Assembly: GCF_000826685.1 (NCBI RefSeq) | Contig: NZ_JROO01000010.1 | Span: forward strand, 1-64,000 | DNA length: 64,000 bases | Reading direction: 5' to 3' | Source: Streptomonospora alba | GTDB taxonomy: Bacteria; Actinomycetota; Actinomycetes; Streptosporangiales; Streptosporangiaceae | Part shown: piece by piece, positions 32,530-41,074 of the stretch | Numbering within the stretch: position 1 is the first letter of the stretch | How the letters are laid out: each line of letters starts with the position of its first letter | The notes under the pieces: generated by a model | Told to the model about the DNA's origin: nothing | Seen by the model: only the letters and a program-made list of their open reading frames with translations | Database searches by the model: none | Program-made: the position numbers and the translations under genes

Positions 32530-33849
32530 ATGACCTCAACTGTGCGCCCCCCGCTGCGCGGACTCGGCACGGCCGCGGCCCTGCTGCTCGCCCTCACGGC
32601 CTGCGGCTCCGGCGGCGGCTCCTCGTCCGGCGACGTCGAGTCCGCCCTGGAGGAGGGCGGCAAGATCACCGTGTGGGCCTGGGAGCCCACGCTCGAACCG
32701 GTCGTCGAGGAGTTCGAGAAGAAGCACCCCAACGTCGAGGTCGATCTGGTCAACGCCGGAACCGGCCCCGACCAGTACTCGGCCCTGCAGAACGCCATCA
32801 AGGCCGGTTCGGGCATCCCCGACCTCGCCCAGCTCGAATACTTCGCGCTCAGCCAGTTCGCCGTGGCCGAGTCGGTGGCCGACCTTTCCTCCCTGGGTGC
32901 CGACGACCTCGACGGCACGTTCTCGACCGGCCCGTGGGGCTCGGTGAACATCGAAGGCGGCGTCTACGGGCTGCCGATGGACTCCGGCCCGATGGCGCTG
33001 TTCTACAACGCCGACCTCTTCGACGAGCACGGCATCGAGGTGCCCGAAACCTGGGACGCCTACGTCGAGGCGGCCGAAAAGCTGCAGAAGGCCGACTCCG
33101 AGGCCTACATCACCGCCGACACCGGCGAGGCCGGCCTGGCCACCAGCCTCATCTGGCAGGCCGGCGGCGAGCCCTACCGCGTCGACGGCACCGACGTGAC
33201 CGTCGACTTCACCGACGAGGGCTCCACTCGCTACGCCGAGACCTGGCAGCGGCTCCTTGAGGACGACCTGCTCGCTCCGACCAACTCCTGGACCGACGAG
33301 TGGTTCCAGGGCATGTCCGACGGCAGCATCGCCACCGTGATCGCCGGCGCCTGGATGCCCGCCAACCTCGAGTCCAGCGTGGCCGACGGCGCGGGTTCCT
33401 GGCGCGTCGCCCCGCTGCCCCAGTGGGAGCAGGGAGCCGCCGCCAGCGCCGAGAACGGCGGCAGCTCGCTGGCCGTCCCCGAGGCCGGGGAGAACAAGGA
33501 ACTCGCCTACGCCTTCGCCGAGTACGCGGCCGTCGGCGACGGGGTCGACACCCGCCTCGACAACGGCGCCTTCCCCGCCACCACCCGGCACCTGGAGTCC
33601 GAGGAGTTCCTCTCCCGCGAGTTCGACTACTTCGGCGGCCAGCAGGCCAACAAGGTCTTCGCCGACTCCGCTTCCAACGTCGTGGAGGGCTGGTCCTACC
33701 TGCCCTACCAGGTCTACGCCAACTCGGTGTTCAACGACACCGCAGGCAAGGCCTACGTCTCCGACACCACCCTGGCCGAAGGGCTGGCGGCTTGGCAGAA
33801 GGAGACGGTCCAGTACGGCAACCAGCAGGGCTTCACCGTCAACCAGTGA
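32530..33849 (+). CDS. sugar ABC transporter substrate-binding lipoprotein
   Basis: A 439-aa family-1 extracellular solute-binding protein. The signal peptide ends in a lipobox LTAC with Cys25 as the lipidation site, followed by a Gly/Ser linker. The mature domain shows ITVWAWEP, FEKKHPNVEVDLVNAG and YGLPMDSGPMALFYNADLF, typical of CUT1 sugar binders. It catches an oligosaccharide at the outer face of the membrane. Neighbouring GH42 suggests galacto-oligosaccharides from pectic galactan. Confidence 0.9.
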   Translation: MTSTVRPPLRGLGTAAALLLALTACGSGGGSSSGDVESALEEGGKITVWAWEPTLEPVVEEFEKKHPNVEVDLVNAGTGPDQYSALQNAIKAGSGIPDLAQLEYFALSQFAVAESVADLSSLGADDLDGTFSTGPWGSVNIEGGVYGLPMDSGPMALFYNADLFDEHGIEVPETWDAYVEAAEKLQKADSEAYITADTGEAGLATSLIWQAGGEPYRVDGTDVTVDFTDEGSTRYAETWQRLLEDDLLAPTNSWTDEWFQGMSDGSIATVIAGAWMPANLESSVADGAGSWRVAPLPQWEQGAAASAENGGSSLAVPEAGENKELAYAFAEYAAVGDGVDTRLDNGAFPATTRHLESEEFLSREFDYFGGQQANKVFADSASNVVEGWSYLPYQVYANSVFNDTAGKAYVSDTTLAEGLAAWQKETVQYGNQQGFTVNQ

Positions 33850-33891
33850 CCCGGCCCGCCCGCTTCGCATGAAAGGAAACCGCAGAGAACG

Positions 33892-35952
33892 ATGGCTGCT
33901 GCCCGACCCCACCGCTGGCTGCGCTGGCCCGAGAGCACCGCACCCCGCGGCTCCGGCCCCAGGCTGGCCTACGGCGCCGACTACAACCCCGAGCAGTGGC
34001 CGCGCGAGGTCTGGGACGAAGACGTCCGGCTGATGCGCGAAGCGGGCGTCAACATCGTCTCGCTGGGCATCTTCTCCTGGGCCCGCCTCCAGCCCGGACC
34101 CGACGAGTGGGACTTCGCGTGGCTCGACGAGGCCATGGACCTGCTGCACGCCAACGGCATCGCCGTGGACCTGGCCACGGCGACGGCCTCGCCGCCGCCG
34201 TGGCTGACCACGCTCCACCCGGAGATCCTGCCGGTCACCGCCACCGGCGAGACCGTCTGGCCCGGAGCCCGCCAGCACTGGCGACCCACCTCGCCGGTGT
34301 TCCGCTCCTACGCGCTGCGGCTGGCCGACGCCATGGCCCGCCGCTACGCCGACCACCCGGCGCTGGCGGCCTGGCACGTCTCCAACGAGCTGGGCTGCCA
34401 CAACATCTACGACTACTCCGACGACGCCGCCGCGGCCTTCCGCACGTGGCTGCGCGACCGCTACGGCACCGTCGAGCAGCTCAACGCGGCCTGGGGCACC
34501 GCGTTCTGGTCCCAGCACTACACCGCCTTCGACCAGGTGCTGCCGCCGCGGCTGGCCGCCTCCCACCCCAACCCCACCCAGCAGCTCGACTTCAAGCGCT
34601 TCTCCTCCGACGTGCTCAAGGGCTACCTGCGCGCCGAACGGGAGGTGCTGGAGGCCGCAGCACCCGGCATCCCCGTCACCAGCAACTTCATGGTGATGGG
34701 GGAGAGCCGGGGGATGAACTACGCCGACTGGGCGGGCGAGGTCGACTTCGTCTCCAACGACCACTACATGCGCCCCGGCGCCCAAGCGCTGGACGAACTG
34801 TCGTTCTCGGCCAACCTCACCGGCAACATCGCCGGCGGGCGCCCGTGGTTCCTGATGGAGCACTCCACCAGCGCCGTCAACTGGCAGCCGGTCAACCGCG
34901 CCAAGGCGCCGGGCGAGACGGCGCGCGACTCGCTTCTGCACGTGGCCCACGGCGCCGACGCGGTCTGCTTCTTCCAGTGGCGCCAGTCGGCCGCGGGCGC
35001 GGAGAAGTACCACTCGGCGATGGTGCCCCACGCCGGCCCCGACAGCGCGGTCTTCCGCTCTGTGGCCGAACTGGGCGCGCGCCTGGAACGGCTGGCGCCG
35101 CTGACGGGATCGCACCGCAAGCGCGCGCCGGTGGCGATCGTCTTCGACTGGGAGTCCTGGTGGGCCTGCGAACAGGATTCCCATCCCTCCTCGCTGCTGC
35201 GCTACCGCCAGGAGGCGCTGGACTGGTATTCGGCGCTGCTTTCGCGCGGCGTGCGCGCCGACGTGGTGCCGCTGGGCACCCCGCTGGAGGACTACAGGAT
35301 GGCGATCGCGCCGGTCCTGCACATGGTGACCGAGGAGCGGGCCAAGGAGCTGGTGCGCTACGCCGAAGGCGGCGGGCACCTGGTCGCGACCTACTTCTCC
35401 GGGGTGGTCGACGAGAACGACCACGCGTGGCTGGGGGGCTACCCCGGACCGCTGCGCGAGCTGATGGGCATCCGCATCGAGGAGTTCGCGCCGCTGCAGG
35501 CCGACGAGCAGGTACGGCTCGACGACGGCGGCGTCGGGACGCTGTGGAGCGACGACATCACCGTCACCGACCCCCGGGTCGAGGTTCTGGCCTCCTACGC
35601 CGAAGGGCCGCGCGCCGGGCAGGCGGCGATCACGCGCCGGCAGGCGGGGATGGGGTCTGCGGCCTACGTGTCGACGCGGCTCGGCGCCCAAGGGCTGGCG
35701 GGGGTGCTGTCCCGCCTGCTGGCGTCGGCCGGCGTCTCCGGAGAGCTGCCTCCGGGGCTGCGCGGCCGCGTGGAGCTGGCGGTGCGCGTCGGCGGCGGCG
35801 CGGAGTACTGGTTCGTCGTCAACCGCACCGCCGAACCGGTGGACATCGCCGGGCTGGGCGGTGAGCTGCTCGACCCCGCCGGCGCAGCGGGCGGAGGCAC
35901 CCGCGTCCTGCCCCCGCGCGGGGTCGCGGTTCTGCGCCACCCGGCGGGCTGA
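33892..35952 (+). CDS. beta-galactosidase, GH42
   Basis: A 686-aa GH42 enzyme: TIM barrel (about residues 25-400) with acid/base Glu166 in HVSNELG and nucleophile Glu323 in FLMEHSTSAVNWQ, then the trimerisation domain (about 410-620, IVFDWESWWACEQDS) and a small C-terminal beta domain. No signal peptide, so it acts inside the cell on imported galactosides. It is the last gene of the LacI-controlled operon, 42 bp after the binding protein, with AAAGGA upstream. GH42 enzymes commonly hydrolyse galactan-derived beta-1,4-galacto-oligosaccharides rather than lactose. Confidence 0.93.
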   Translation: MAAARPHRWLRWPESTAPRGSGPRLAYGADYNPEQWPREVWDEDVRLMREAGVNIVSLGIFSWARLQPGPDEWDFAWLDEAMDLLHANGIAVDLATATASPPPWLTTLHPEILPVTATGETVWPGARQHWRPTSPVFRSYALRLADAMARRYADHPALAAWHVSNELGCHNIYDYSDDAAAAFRTWLRDRYGTVEQLNAAWGTAFWSQHYTAFDQVLPPRLAASHPNPTQQLDFKRFSSDVLKGYLRAEREVLEAAAPGIPVTSNFMVMGESRGMNYADWAGEVDFVSNDHYMRPGAQALDELSFSANLTGNIAGGRPWFLMEHSTSAVNWQPVNRAKAPGETARDSLLHVAHGADAVCFFQWRQSAAGAEKYHSAMVPHAGPDSAVFRSVAELGARLERLAPLTGSHRKRAPVAIVFDWESWWACEQDSHPSSLLRYRQEALDWYSALLSRGVRADVVPLGTPLEDYRMAIAPVLHMVTEERAKELVRYAEGGGHLVATYFSGVVDENDHAWLGGYPGPLRELMGIRIEEFAPLQADEQVRLDDGGVGTLWSDDITVTDPRVEVLASYAEGPRAGQAAITRRQAGMGSAAYVSTRLGAQGLAGVLSRLLASAGVSGELPPGLRGRVELAVRVGGGAEYWFVVNRTAEPVDIAGLGGELLDPAGAAGGGTRVLPPRGVAVLRHPAG

Positions 35953-35963
35953 TCGGATGAGCG

Positions 35964-36000
35964 GGCCGGTCGGCTGATCGGACGGATCAGCCGACCGGCC
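35964..36000. terminator. 16-bp-stem terminator after the GH42 gene
   Basis: Perfect arms GGCCGGTCGGCTGATC (35964-35979) and complement (35985-36000) with a 5-nt loop, 11 bp after the stop codon. Confidence 0.85.
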
Positions 36001-36096
36001 GGACCGAGCCGGCCCCGGTCCGCTGTGCGGCCGGGGCCGGAGCAGTCATGCGGGCGGGCCGGAAGGCCCGAACCGGTGCGCCGGCGCCGAGGCCCG

Positions 36097-36147
36097 CGCG
36101 CACCGCCGCCTGCGGCGGCTCCGCGCCGCCGCAGGCGGCGGTGCGCG
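36097..36147. terminator. 22-bp-stem hairpin between convergent genes
   Basis: Perfect 22-bp arms (36097-36118 and 36126-36147) around the 7-nt loop CTCCGCG. It lies 22 bp after the stop of the minus-strand His-rich gene and is a probable terminator for it. The stem is unusually long and perfect. Confidence 0.8.
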
Positions 36148-36169
36148 GCGGGTCCACGGCTCGGCCGGC

Positions 36170-36853
36170 TCAGTGCTCGTGGTCGTGGCCCTCGTGGCCC
36201 TCGGGCACCTCCTCCTCGGGCGACTCGGCGTCCGGGCTCCCCGAAGGCTGCCCGCCCGAAGGCGTGGCGGCCGAGTCGGCCCCGCCGTCGCCGTTTCCAT
36301 GGTGGCCTTCGTCGGAGTGTCCGGAGTCGCCGTGGCCGCCCGATTCGGCGTGGCCGTGGTTGTCGGCCTCAGCGACCGCGACCGCGGTGGCGAACGTGGC
36401 GCCCAGCACCGCCACCGCCGCGACTCCCATGGCCACGGCGCCCGGCTCCGGCTCGGTCGTGCGCCACACCAGCGCGGCCGACACGGCCGCGAGGAGTACG
36501 ACCTCCAGGCCGGCGGCGACGAGGCCCGTGGTGCCCACCGCTTCGGGGACACCGGCGTGGGGGCCGAAGGGCATGCCCACCACGCGGCTGAGGCCCCACA
36601 GCGCGAGGGTGGCGACGTTGGCCGCCGCTCCGGCGCCGAGCAGCAGCGGTCCGCTCCAGCGCAGCACGGCGACGCCCCACAACGCTTGGAGCACTCCCAG
36701 CAGCGCGAAGAAGACGCCCGAGGCCGGCCACTCCTCGGCGTGGACGGGGGCCATGACGACGTGGATCTGGGCGGCGGCGAGCGAGGCCGCCGCGGCGATG
36801 TAGCGGGCGGTGTGACTGGCGAGCGGTTTCCGGGCGCGGCGGGCTCGGGTCAT
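36170..36853 (-). CDS. membrane protein with histidine-rich C-terminal tail
   Basis: A 227-aa protein with about five membrane helices (residues 15-165) and a long Gly/Ser/Asp/His tail beginning NHGHAESGGHGDSGHSDEG and ending GHEGHDHEH. Such tails bind Zn, Cu, Co or Ni. I do not recognise the family of the membrane part. ATG at 36853 follows CGGGAG; the longer open frame upstream runs through the next gene and is not real. It is downstream of a second His-rich membrane protein, so both may belong to a metal-handling pair. Confidence 0.75.
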   Translation of the reverse strand: MTRARRARKPLASHTARYIAAAASLAAAQIHVVMAPVHAEEWPASGVFFALLGVLQALWGVAVLRWSGPLLLGAGAAANVATLALWGLSRVVGMPFGPHAGVPEAVGTTGLVAAGLEVVLLAAVSAALVWRTTEPEPGAVAMGVAAVAVLGATFATAVAVAEADNHGHAESGGHGDSGHSDEGHHGNGDGGADSAATPSGGQPSGSPDAESPEEEVPEGHEGHDHEH

Positions 36854-36978
36854 GATGAACTCCCGGTCGTGTTCGGGGTATTGGACGGGTGGATCCGTCG
36901 CGGCGGGCCGCCGCGACGGTGATGCCGTGCCGCCGTGGCGCCGGTCCGCAGGGGACGGGCGCGGGCGGCGCAGGGCAT

Positions 36979-37521
36979 CTAGACCCGCAGTACCGAGAGT
37001 TCGGCCAGGCGCAGCCGGGTGCATCGCAGGCGCCTGCGCCGCCGTCGGCGTCCGTGTACCGCGATCGCTCGCGGCGGGGACGGCGCAAGGGCGCGGGGGC
37101 CTGCGGAGAGGAAGGCGGGCCAGCACACCAGCCAGAGCACGCCCGCCGTCGGGACCACGCTCATGCAGTCGGCGTGGGAGTGCGGCTCGGCATCGGCGAG
37201 CCGGACCGCGGCGCAGTCCTGCTCTTCGCCGTCCGAGTGGTCGGCGTGGCCGTGGGACGCGTGCTCGGCGGGGGCGCGGTGTCCCTCGTGCTCGGAGTGC
37301 TCGGAGTGCTCGGACGCGACGGTGAGCGAGTGGACTCCGTGGGAGCCGCCTCCGCCGTCGGCGTGGGCGGCCGCAGCGTGCTTCAGCGCGTGATCGGGGT
37401 GCCCGTGGGTGAGCGCCCCGCCTACCCCGTGGACGGCCACGACGGGAAAGAGCACCAGCAGCAGCACGAGAAGCGGCCACGACGACGCGGCCGCCTTGCG
37501 GGCGGGGGAGCTGAGCGGCAT
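36979..37521 (-). CDS. DUF6153-like His-rich membrane protein
   Basis: A 180-aa protein with an N-terminal membrane helix (WPLLVLLLVLFPVVAVHGV), a His/Glu-rich extracytoplasmic stretch (HGHPDHALKHAAAAHADG; SEHSEHSEHEGH; HASHGHADHSDG), a Cys pair (QDCAAV, ADCMSV) and a basic C-terminus. The layout recalls actinobacterial DUF6153 proteins of unknown function. ATG at 37521 is preceded by GAGGAAAG; a GTG 57 bp upstream is the alternative. It is cotranscribed with the His-tailed membrane protein 125 bp downstream. Confidence 0.65.
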   Translation of the reverse strand: MPLSSPARKAAASSWPLLVLLLVLFPVVAVHGVGGALTHGHPDHALKHAAAAHADGGGGSHGVHSLTVASEHSEHSEHEGHRAPAEHASHGHADHSDGEEQDCAAVRLADAEPHSHADCMSVVPTAGVLWLVCWPAFLSAGPRALAPSPPRAIAVHGRRRRRRRLRCTRLRLAELSVLRV

Positions 37522-37711
37522 CTTTCCTCGGTGCCTGGGGAGGCTGAGCAGGGCCCTCATCGCGCCGGTGCCGTGCACGGGGACCGGCCTGAGACACTAC
37601 CCGCTCGGCCCGCCGATGCCTAGATCAGGACATGTCCGCGCAAAACCGGCGGGACTCGCTCCTTCGGCGGAACGGGGCGAGGCGGGCGCGCGGAGGTCGA
37701 CGCGTGCGGCC

Positions 37712-38413
37712 TCAGCCGCTCGGCGGTGTGTCGGCGAGGCGGTCGAGGAACTCGCCGAGGAGGGCCCGCTCGCCCGGGGTGAACACGCCGTCCGTGCCGC
37801 CCAGTACCGCTTTCAGCCCGGCCGCGCGCTGGGCGCGGTCGCGTGCGCCGGAACTCTCGGCGCCGGTGATGGAGCCGACGGTCGCCTCGCGCAGCCGCCG
37901 GGACAGGTCGGGGTTGCGCTTCTCGGCGGGAGTGCCGATGAGGGTGAGGGCGGCCCCGACGCCCGCGGCGTGGACGACCTCCAGGCCCGTCTCGACGCTG
38001 ACCGCGAGCCTGCCGGCCTCGGCGATGCGCCCGATGAGCATGCGCAGCCGCTGCGCCGCCCGTTCCGCGGCGGCCGACTGCCGTCCGGGCACCGGCTGCC
38101 CGTACATCAGGAGGTAGTGGGCCGGATACTCGAGCGCGAACTCGATGTGCAGGTCCCAACCGGTGCGCAGGTCTTCCACCGGATCGTCGGTGAGCGCCTG
38201 GTCGTGCTTGCGCACCAGGTAGGCGTCGAACCCGTCGGCGGCCACGGCGTCCAGCAGCCCGCCCATGTCGGTGAACAGCCGGTAGATGGTCGGCGGCTGC
38301 ACCCCGGCCGCGGCGCTGACGGCACGCGTGGTCACCGCGTCGCGCCCCTGCGACTGCAGGAGCTCCGCCGCCGCTTCCACGATCCGCCGCCGTGTCTCGT
38401 CCCGCTCGCTCAC
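37712..38413 (-). CDS. TetR/AcrR-family regulator
   Basis: A 233-aa TetR protein with HTH VTTRAVSAAAGVQPPTIYRLF (about residues 27-47) and a C-terminal domain with the TetR_C-like segment AHYLLMYGQPVPG. The GTG at 38411-38413 is 8 bp from a 20-bp inverted repeat, implying autoregulation. No functional divergent gene remains: the neighbour is a frameshifted methyltransferase, so its former target may have decayed. Confidence 0.82.
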   Translation of the reverse strand: MSERDETRRRIVEAAAELLQSQGRDAVTTRAVSAAAGVQPPTIYRLFTDMGGLLDAVAADGFDAYLVRKHDQALTDDPVEDLRTGWDLHIEFALEYPAHYLLMYGQPVPGRQSAAAERAAQRLRMLIGRIAEAGRLAVSVETGLEVVHAAGVGAALTLIGTPAEKRNPDLSRRLREATVGSITGAESSGARDRAQRAAGLKAVLGGTDGVFTPGERALLGEFLDRLADTPPSG

Positions 38414-38421
38414 GAATCAAT

Positions 38422-38441
38422 GATATCACTCGATTGATATC
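38422..38441. promoter_or_regulatory. TetR operator
   Basis: GATATCA-CTCGAT-TGATATC, perfect 7-bp arms with a 6-bp centre, immediately upstream of the TetR start. It is AT-rich against the GC-rich background. A likely autoregulatory site. Confidence 0.65.
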
Positions 38442-38449
38442 TTTGATCG

Positions 38450-38948
38450 GGGTGCCTATGTCGTCGCAGCCGAGGGCGCGTCGCTCTGTCGGCGGCCGGT
38501 GGACGTTCCAGAACACCGCCGGCCTGCCGCCCGGCCGCAGGGCCTCGGCGGCCTTGCTCGCGCCCGCGACGGGGTCCACCCAGTGCCAGGTCTGCCCGGA
38601 GACCACGGTCGAAGGACCGGTCCCCGGGGGCCCAGGACTCGAATCGCGCGACCTCGACCCGGACGCCGTGGCGGCGCGCCCAAGCGGCCATGCGTTCGTC
38701 GGCCTCGACTCCGAGCACCCGGCACCCGGCCGCCTGGAACCGGCGCGCGACGATTCCGGTGCCGCAGTCGACGTCGACGACCTCGGTGCCCGGGGCGGCG
38801 CCGGCGATAGCCTCGACCACGGCCTCGGGATAGCGAGGTCGGGCGCGATCGTAGCGTCGGGGTCGGTGCCGAACGACTCCGCGATCTCGCGGACCTGCTG
38901 GGGCCGGCTTTCGGGCGGCTGCGCACCCTCCGGCGATAGGGTGGGCAT
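38450..38948 (-). pseudogene. frameshifted and truncated SAM-dependent methyltransferase
   Basis: Class I methyltransferase sequence is split over two frames: REIAESFGTDPDA (from an ATG at 38948), then after a shift near 38850 YDRARPRYPEAVVEAI, VVDVDCGTGIVARRFQAAGCRVLGVEAD and RFESWAPGDRSFD, then after a second shift near 38610 TVVSGQTWHWVDP, EALRPGGRPAVFWNV. The SAM motif is itself mutated (DVDCGTG where DVGCGTG is usual) and the C-terminal third is missing up to the TetR operator. It is a decayed gene between two TetR genes. Sequencing error alone would not explain the truncation. Confidence 0.75.
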
Positions 38949-38956
38949 GTGCCCAC
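38941..38956. promoter_or_regulatory. 16-bp palindrome over the methyltransferase start
   Basis: GTGGGCA-TG-TGCCCAC, perfect 7-bp arms, spanning the ATG of the decayed methyltransferase and 39 bp upstream of the plus-strand TetR start. It is a candidate operator for that TetR. Confidence 0.45.
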
Positions 38957-38994
38957 TCGGCAACGGCGGGACGACGACAGGGGAGGGACGGACG

Positions 38995-39600
38995 ATGCCG
39001 ACCGGGACGGCGATCCGCCACGTGCGCGAGCAGCTGTTCCGCGCCGCGGAGCGGATCCTGCTGCGGGAAGGGCCCAACGCGCTGACCAGCCGTGCCGTGA
39101 CCGACGAGGCGGGCTGCGCCAAAGGTGTCGTGCACCGGCACTTCGTCGACTTCGACTCCTTCCTCGCCGAACTCGTGCGGGACCGCATCACCCGGCTCGG
39201 CGACCGGTCCGCGGCCCTGCGCGCCGCCGCCGGGACCGGAACCGTCGCCGACAACCTCACCGGCGCTCTCACGGCCCTGTTCGATCCCGTCGCCGTGGCG
39301 ATCGTCGGCCTGGTCACCTCCCGGGACGGCCTGCGCGCCCGGCTCCGGCACACCACGCCCACCGGGGTCCCGCTGCTGACCGAGGCCGCGGCGATGCTTT
39401 CCGGCTACCTGGCCGCCGAGCGGGAACTGGGGCGGCTTGCGGCCGACGCCGACACCGACACCCTGGCAGCGACGCTGGTCGGAGCCGCGCACCTGCTCTT
39501 CGCCGACAGGGAGGGCGCCCCGCCGGACACCGCGGTCGTACACAGGACCGCGGACGCGGTCGTCTCCGGGGCGCTTCCCCGCGCGACGCCGGACGAGTGA
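38995..39600 (+). CDS. TetR/AcrR-family regulator
   Basis: A 201-aa TetR protein with HTH LTSRAVTDEAGCAKGVVHRHFVDFDSF (about residues 30-56). The ATG at 38995 has GGGGAGGG upstream; an ATG at 38947 within the palindrome would add 16 residues and lacks a ribosome site. It is divergent from the methyltransferase pseudogene, a common TetR/methyltransferase pairing, and upstream of an MFS transporter 240 bp on that it might control. Confidence 0.85.
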   Translation: MPTGTAIRHVREQLFRAAERILLREGPNALTSRAVTDEAGCAKGVVHRHFVDFDSFLAELVRDRITRLGDRSAALRAAAGTGTVADNLTGALTALFDPVAVAIVGLVTSRDGLRARLRHTTPTGVPLLTEAAAMLSGYLAAERELGRLAADADTDTLAATLVGAAHLLFADREGAPPDTAVVHRTADAVVSGALPRATPDE

Positions 39601-39808
39601 GGGCCGGGGCGCGGGCGAAGAGCGAGAGCTGCACGGATCCGCATTCCGCGCCCGCATCGGCGCCCATCGGGCCGCATTCCTGCACGCCTACGCCGCCGGG
39701 TGAGGGAGCGGGATGCGCCCCCGCCCGCCCCCGAGGGGCCTCAGCGCGCATGCACATCGCCAGGGTGCTCGCGGGCAGCGGTGCGCTCGGTCCGTAGGAT
39801 GACCGGAT

Positions 39809-39822
39809 CTACGGTGCCGTAG
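39809..39822. promoter_or_regulatory. 14-bp palindrome upstream of the MFS leader
   Basis: CTACGG-TG-CCGTAG, perfect 6-bp arms, ending 9 bp before the AGGAGG ribosome site of the leader micro-ORF. A possible operator or 5' leader hairpin. Confidence 0.4.
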
Positions 39823-39839
39823 CCGCCCAGGAGGAACCG

Positions 39840-39875
39840 ATGGCCGCCATACCACCGCGCCGGAACCGCACGTGA
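39840..39875 (+). CDS. 11-codon leader ORF coupled to the MFS gene
   Basis: ATG at 39840 lies behind a strong AGGAGG (spacing about 5) and encodes MAAIPPRRNRT. Its TGA overlaps the GTG of the MFS gene as GTGA (39872-39875). The MFS gene has no ribosome site of its own, so it is probably translated by coupling to this leader. Two adjacent Pro and three Arg codons could make it a translation-speed sensor, but that is speculative. Confidence 0.5.
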   Translation: MAAIPPRRNRT

Positions 39876-41074
39876 GCGCAGCGCCCGGCTCCGCCCCGCG
39901 GGACGGCTGGCTGTGGTGGCTTCTGGTCACCGTGGTCGCCACCCAGACCACGCTCAATCTCTCCCGGCCCCTCATCTCCTACCACTCCGTCGCGCTGGGC
40001 GCCGACGCCCTGCACATCGGGCTGATCACGGCGGCCTTCGCGCTGCTGCCGCTGCTCGTGGCCGTCCCGTTGGGCCGGCTGAGCGACCGGCTGCGGCGCA
40101 CGGCCTGGATCGTGGCCGCGGGCATCGTGCTGATGGCGCTGGCTCCGCTGCTGCTGGCCGCATCGCAACGGCTGACCACCGTCGCCGCGGGCAGCGCGGT
40201 CCTGGGGCTGGGCCACCTCACCTTCATGGTCGCCGCACAGCGCATGGTCGCCCAGCGCTCGGCCGAGAAGGCGCTGGACCGCAACTTCGGCCTGCTCACC
40301 GCCTCGGCCGCACTCGGTCAGCTCGTGGGGCCGCTGCTGTCCAGCCTCCTGCTCGCCGACGCCTCCTCCGGCCAGGGCCTGGGCGCGCAGACGCAGCAGG
40401 CGCTGCTCGTGGCGGGGCTGACCGCGGCGCTGGGCCTGCCGGCCGTCCTGGGCGTATGGTCGGCGACCCAGCCCAGATCCGAGCGCGGGGGCGCTGCGGC
40501 CCTGCCGGTCTCGGACCTGCTGCGCCGACCGGGAGTGCCCACGGGGCTGTTCACGAGTCTCGCACTGCTGGCGGCGGTGGACCTGTTGACCGCCTACCTG
40601 CCGCTCATCGCCGACCAGCGCGGCATCAGCCCCGCCGTCGTGGGCGCCCTGCTGGCCGCCCGGGCCGCGGCGTCGATCCTCTCGCGCCTGCTCGTCGACC
40701 GCCTCGTGCAGCGCTGGCAGCGCCACGTCCTCATCATGGGCAGCACCCTGGGGTCTGCCGCCGGGCTCAGCGCCGTGGCCCTGCCGATGTCGGGAACGGC
40801 CGCCATGGCCACCGCACTGGTCCTGGGCGGATTCCTGCTGGGGCTCGGCCAGCCGCTGACCATGACCATGGTCGTGCGGGCCGTGCCGCCCGACACGCGC
40901 GGAACCGCCCTGTCCCTGCGGCTGTGGGGCAACCGCCTCGGCCAGGTCGCGATCCCCGGCGCCGCGGCCCTCGTCGCCGGCAGCGCGGGCGCGGCCGGGG
41001 CGCTCTGGTTCGTCAGCGCCGTCCTCCTCGCGGCGACGGGAGCCGTCCGGGCCTCCGCCGCCCGGCACCGGTGA
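39872..41074 (+). CDS. MFS transporter
   Basis: A 400-aa major facilitator with 12 membrane helices; the loop 2-3 motif appears as GRLSDRLRRTAW (residues 69-80). Substrate unknown; the length and single-domain layout fit a drug or metabolite exporter. GTG at 39872 overlaps the leader-ORF stop. It lies downstream of a TetR gene on the same strand, a frequent exporter/regulator arrangement. Confidence 0.85.
   Translation: MSAAPGSAPRDGWLWWLLVTVVATQTTLNLSRPLISYHSVALGADALHIGLITAAFALLPLLVAVPLGRLSDRLRRTAWIVAAGIVLMALAPLLLAASQRLTTVAAGSAVLGLGHLTFMVAAQRMVAQRSAEKALDRNFGLLTASAALGQLVGPLLSSLLLADASSGQGLGAQTQQALLVAGLTAALGLPAVLGVWSATQPRSERGGAAALPVSDLLRRPGVPTGLFTSLALLAAVDLLTAYLPLIADQRGISPAVVGALLAARAAASILSRLLVDRLVQRWQRHVLIMGSTLGSAAGLSAVALPMSGTAAMATALVLGGFLLGLGQPLTMTMVVRAVPPDTRGTALSLRLWGNRLGQVAIPGAAALVAGSAGAAGALWFVSAVLLAATGAVRASAARHR

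Noticed and set aside
32536-35940. 1134-aa minus-strand open frame opposite the binding protein and GH42 genes
   Set aside because: Shadow of well-supported plus-strand genes; composition is typical of out-of-frame high-GC translation.
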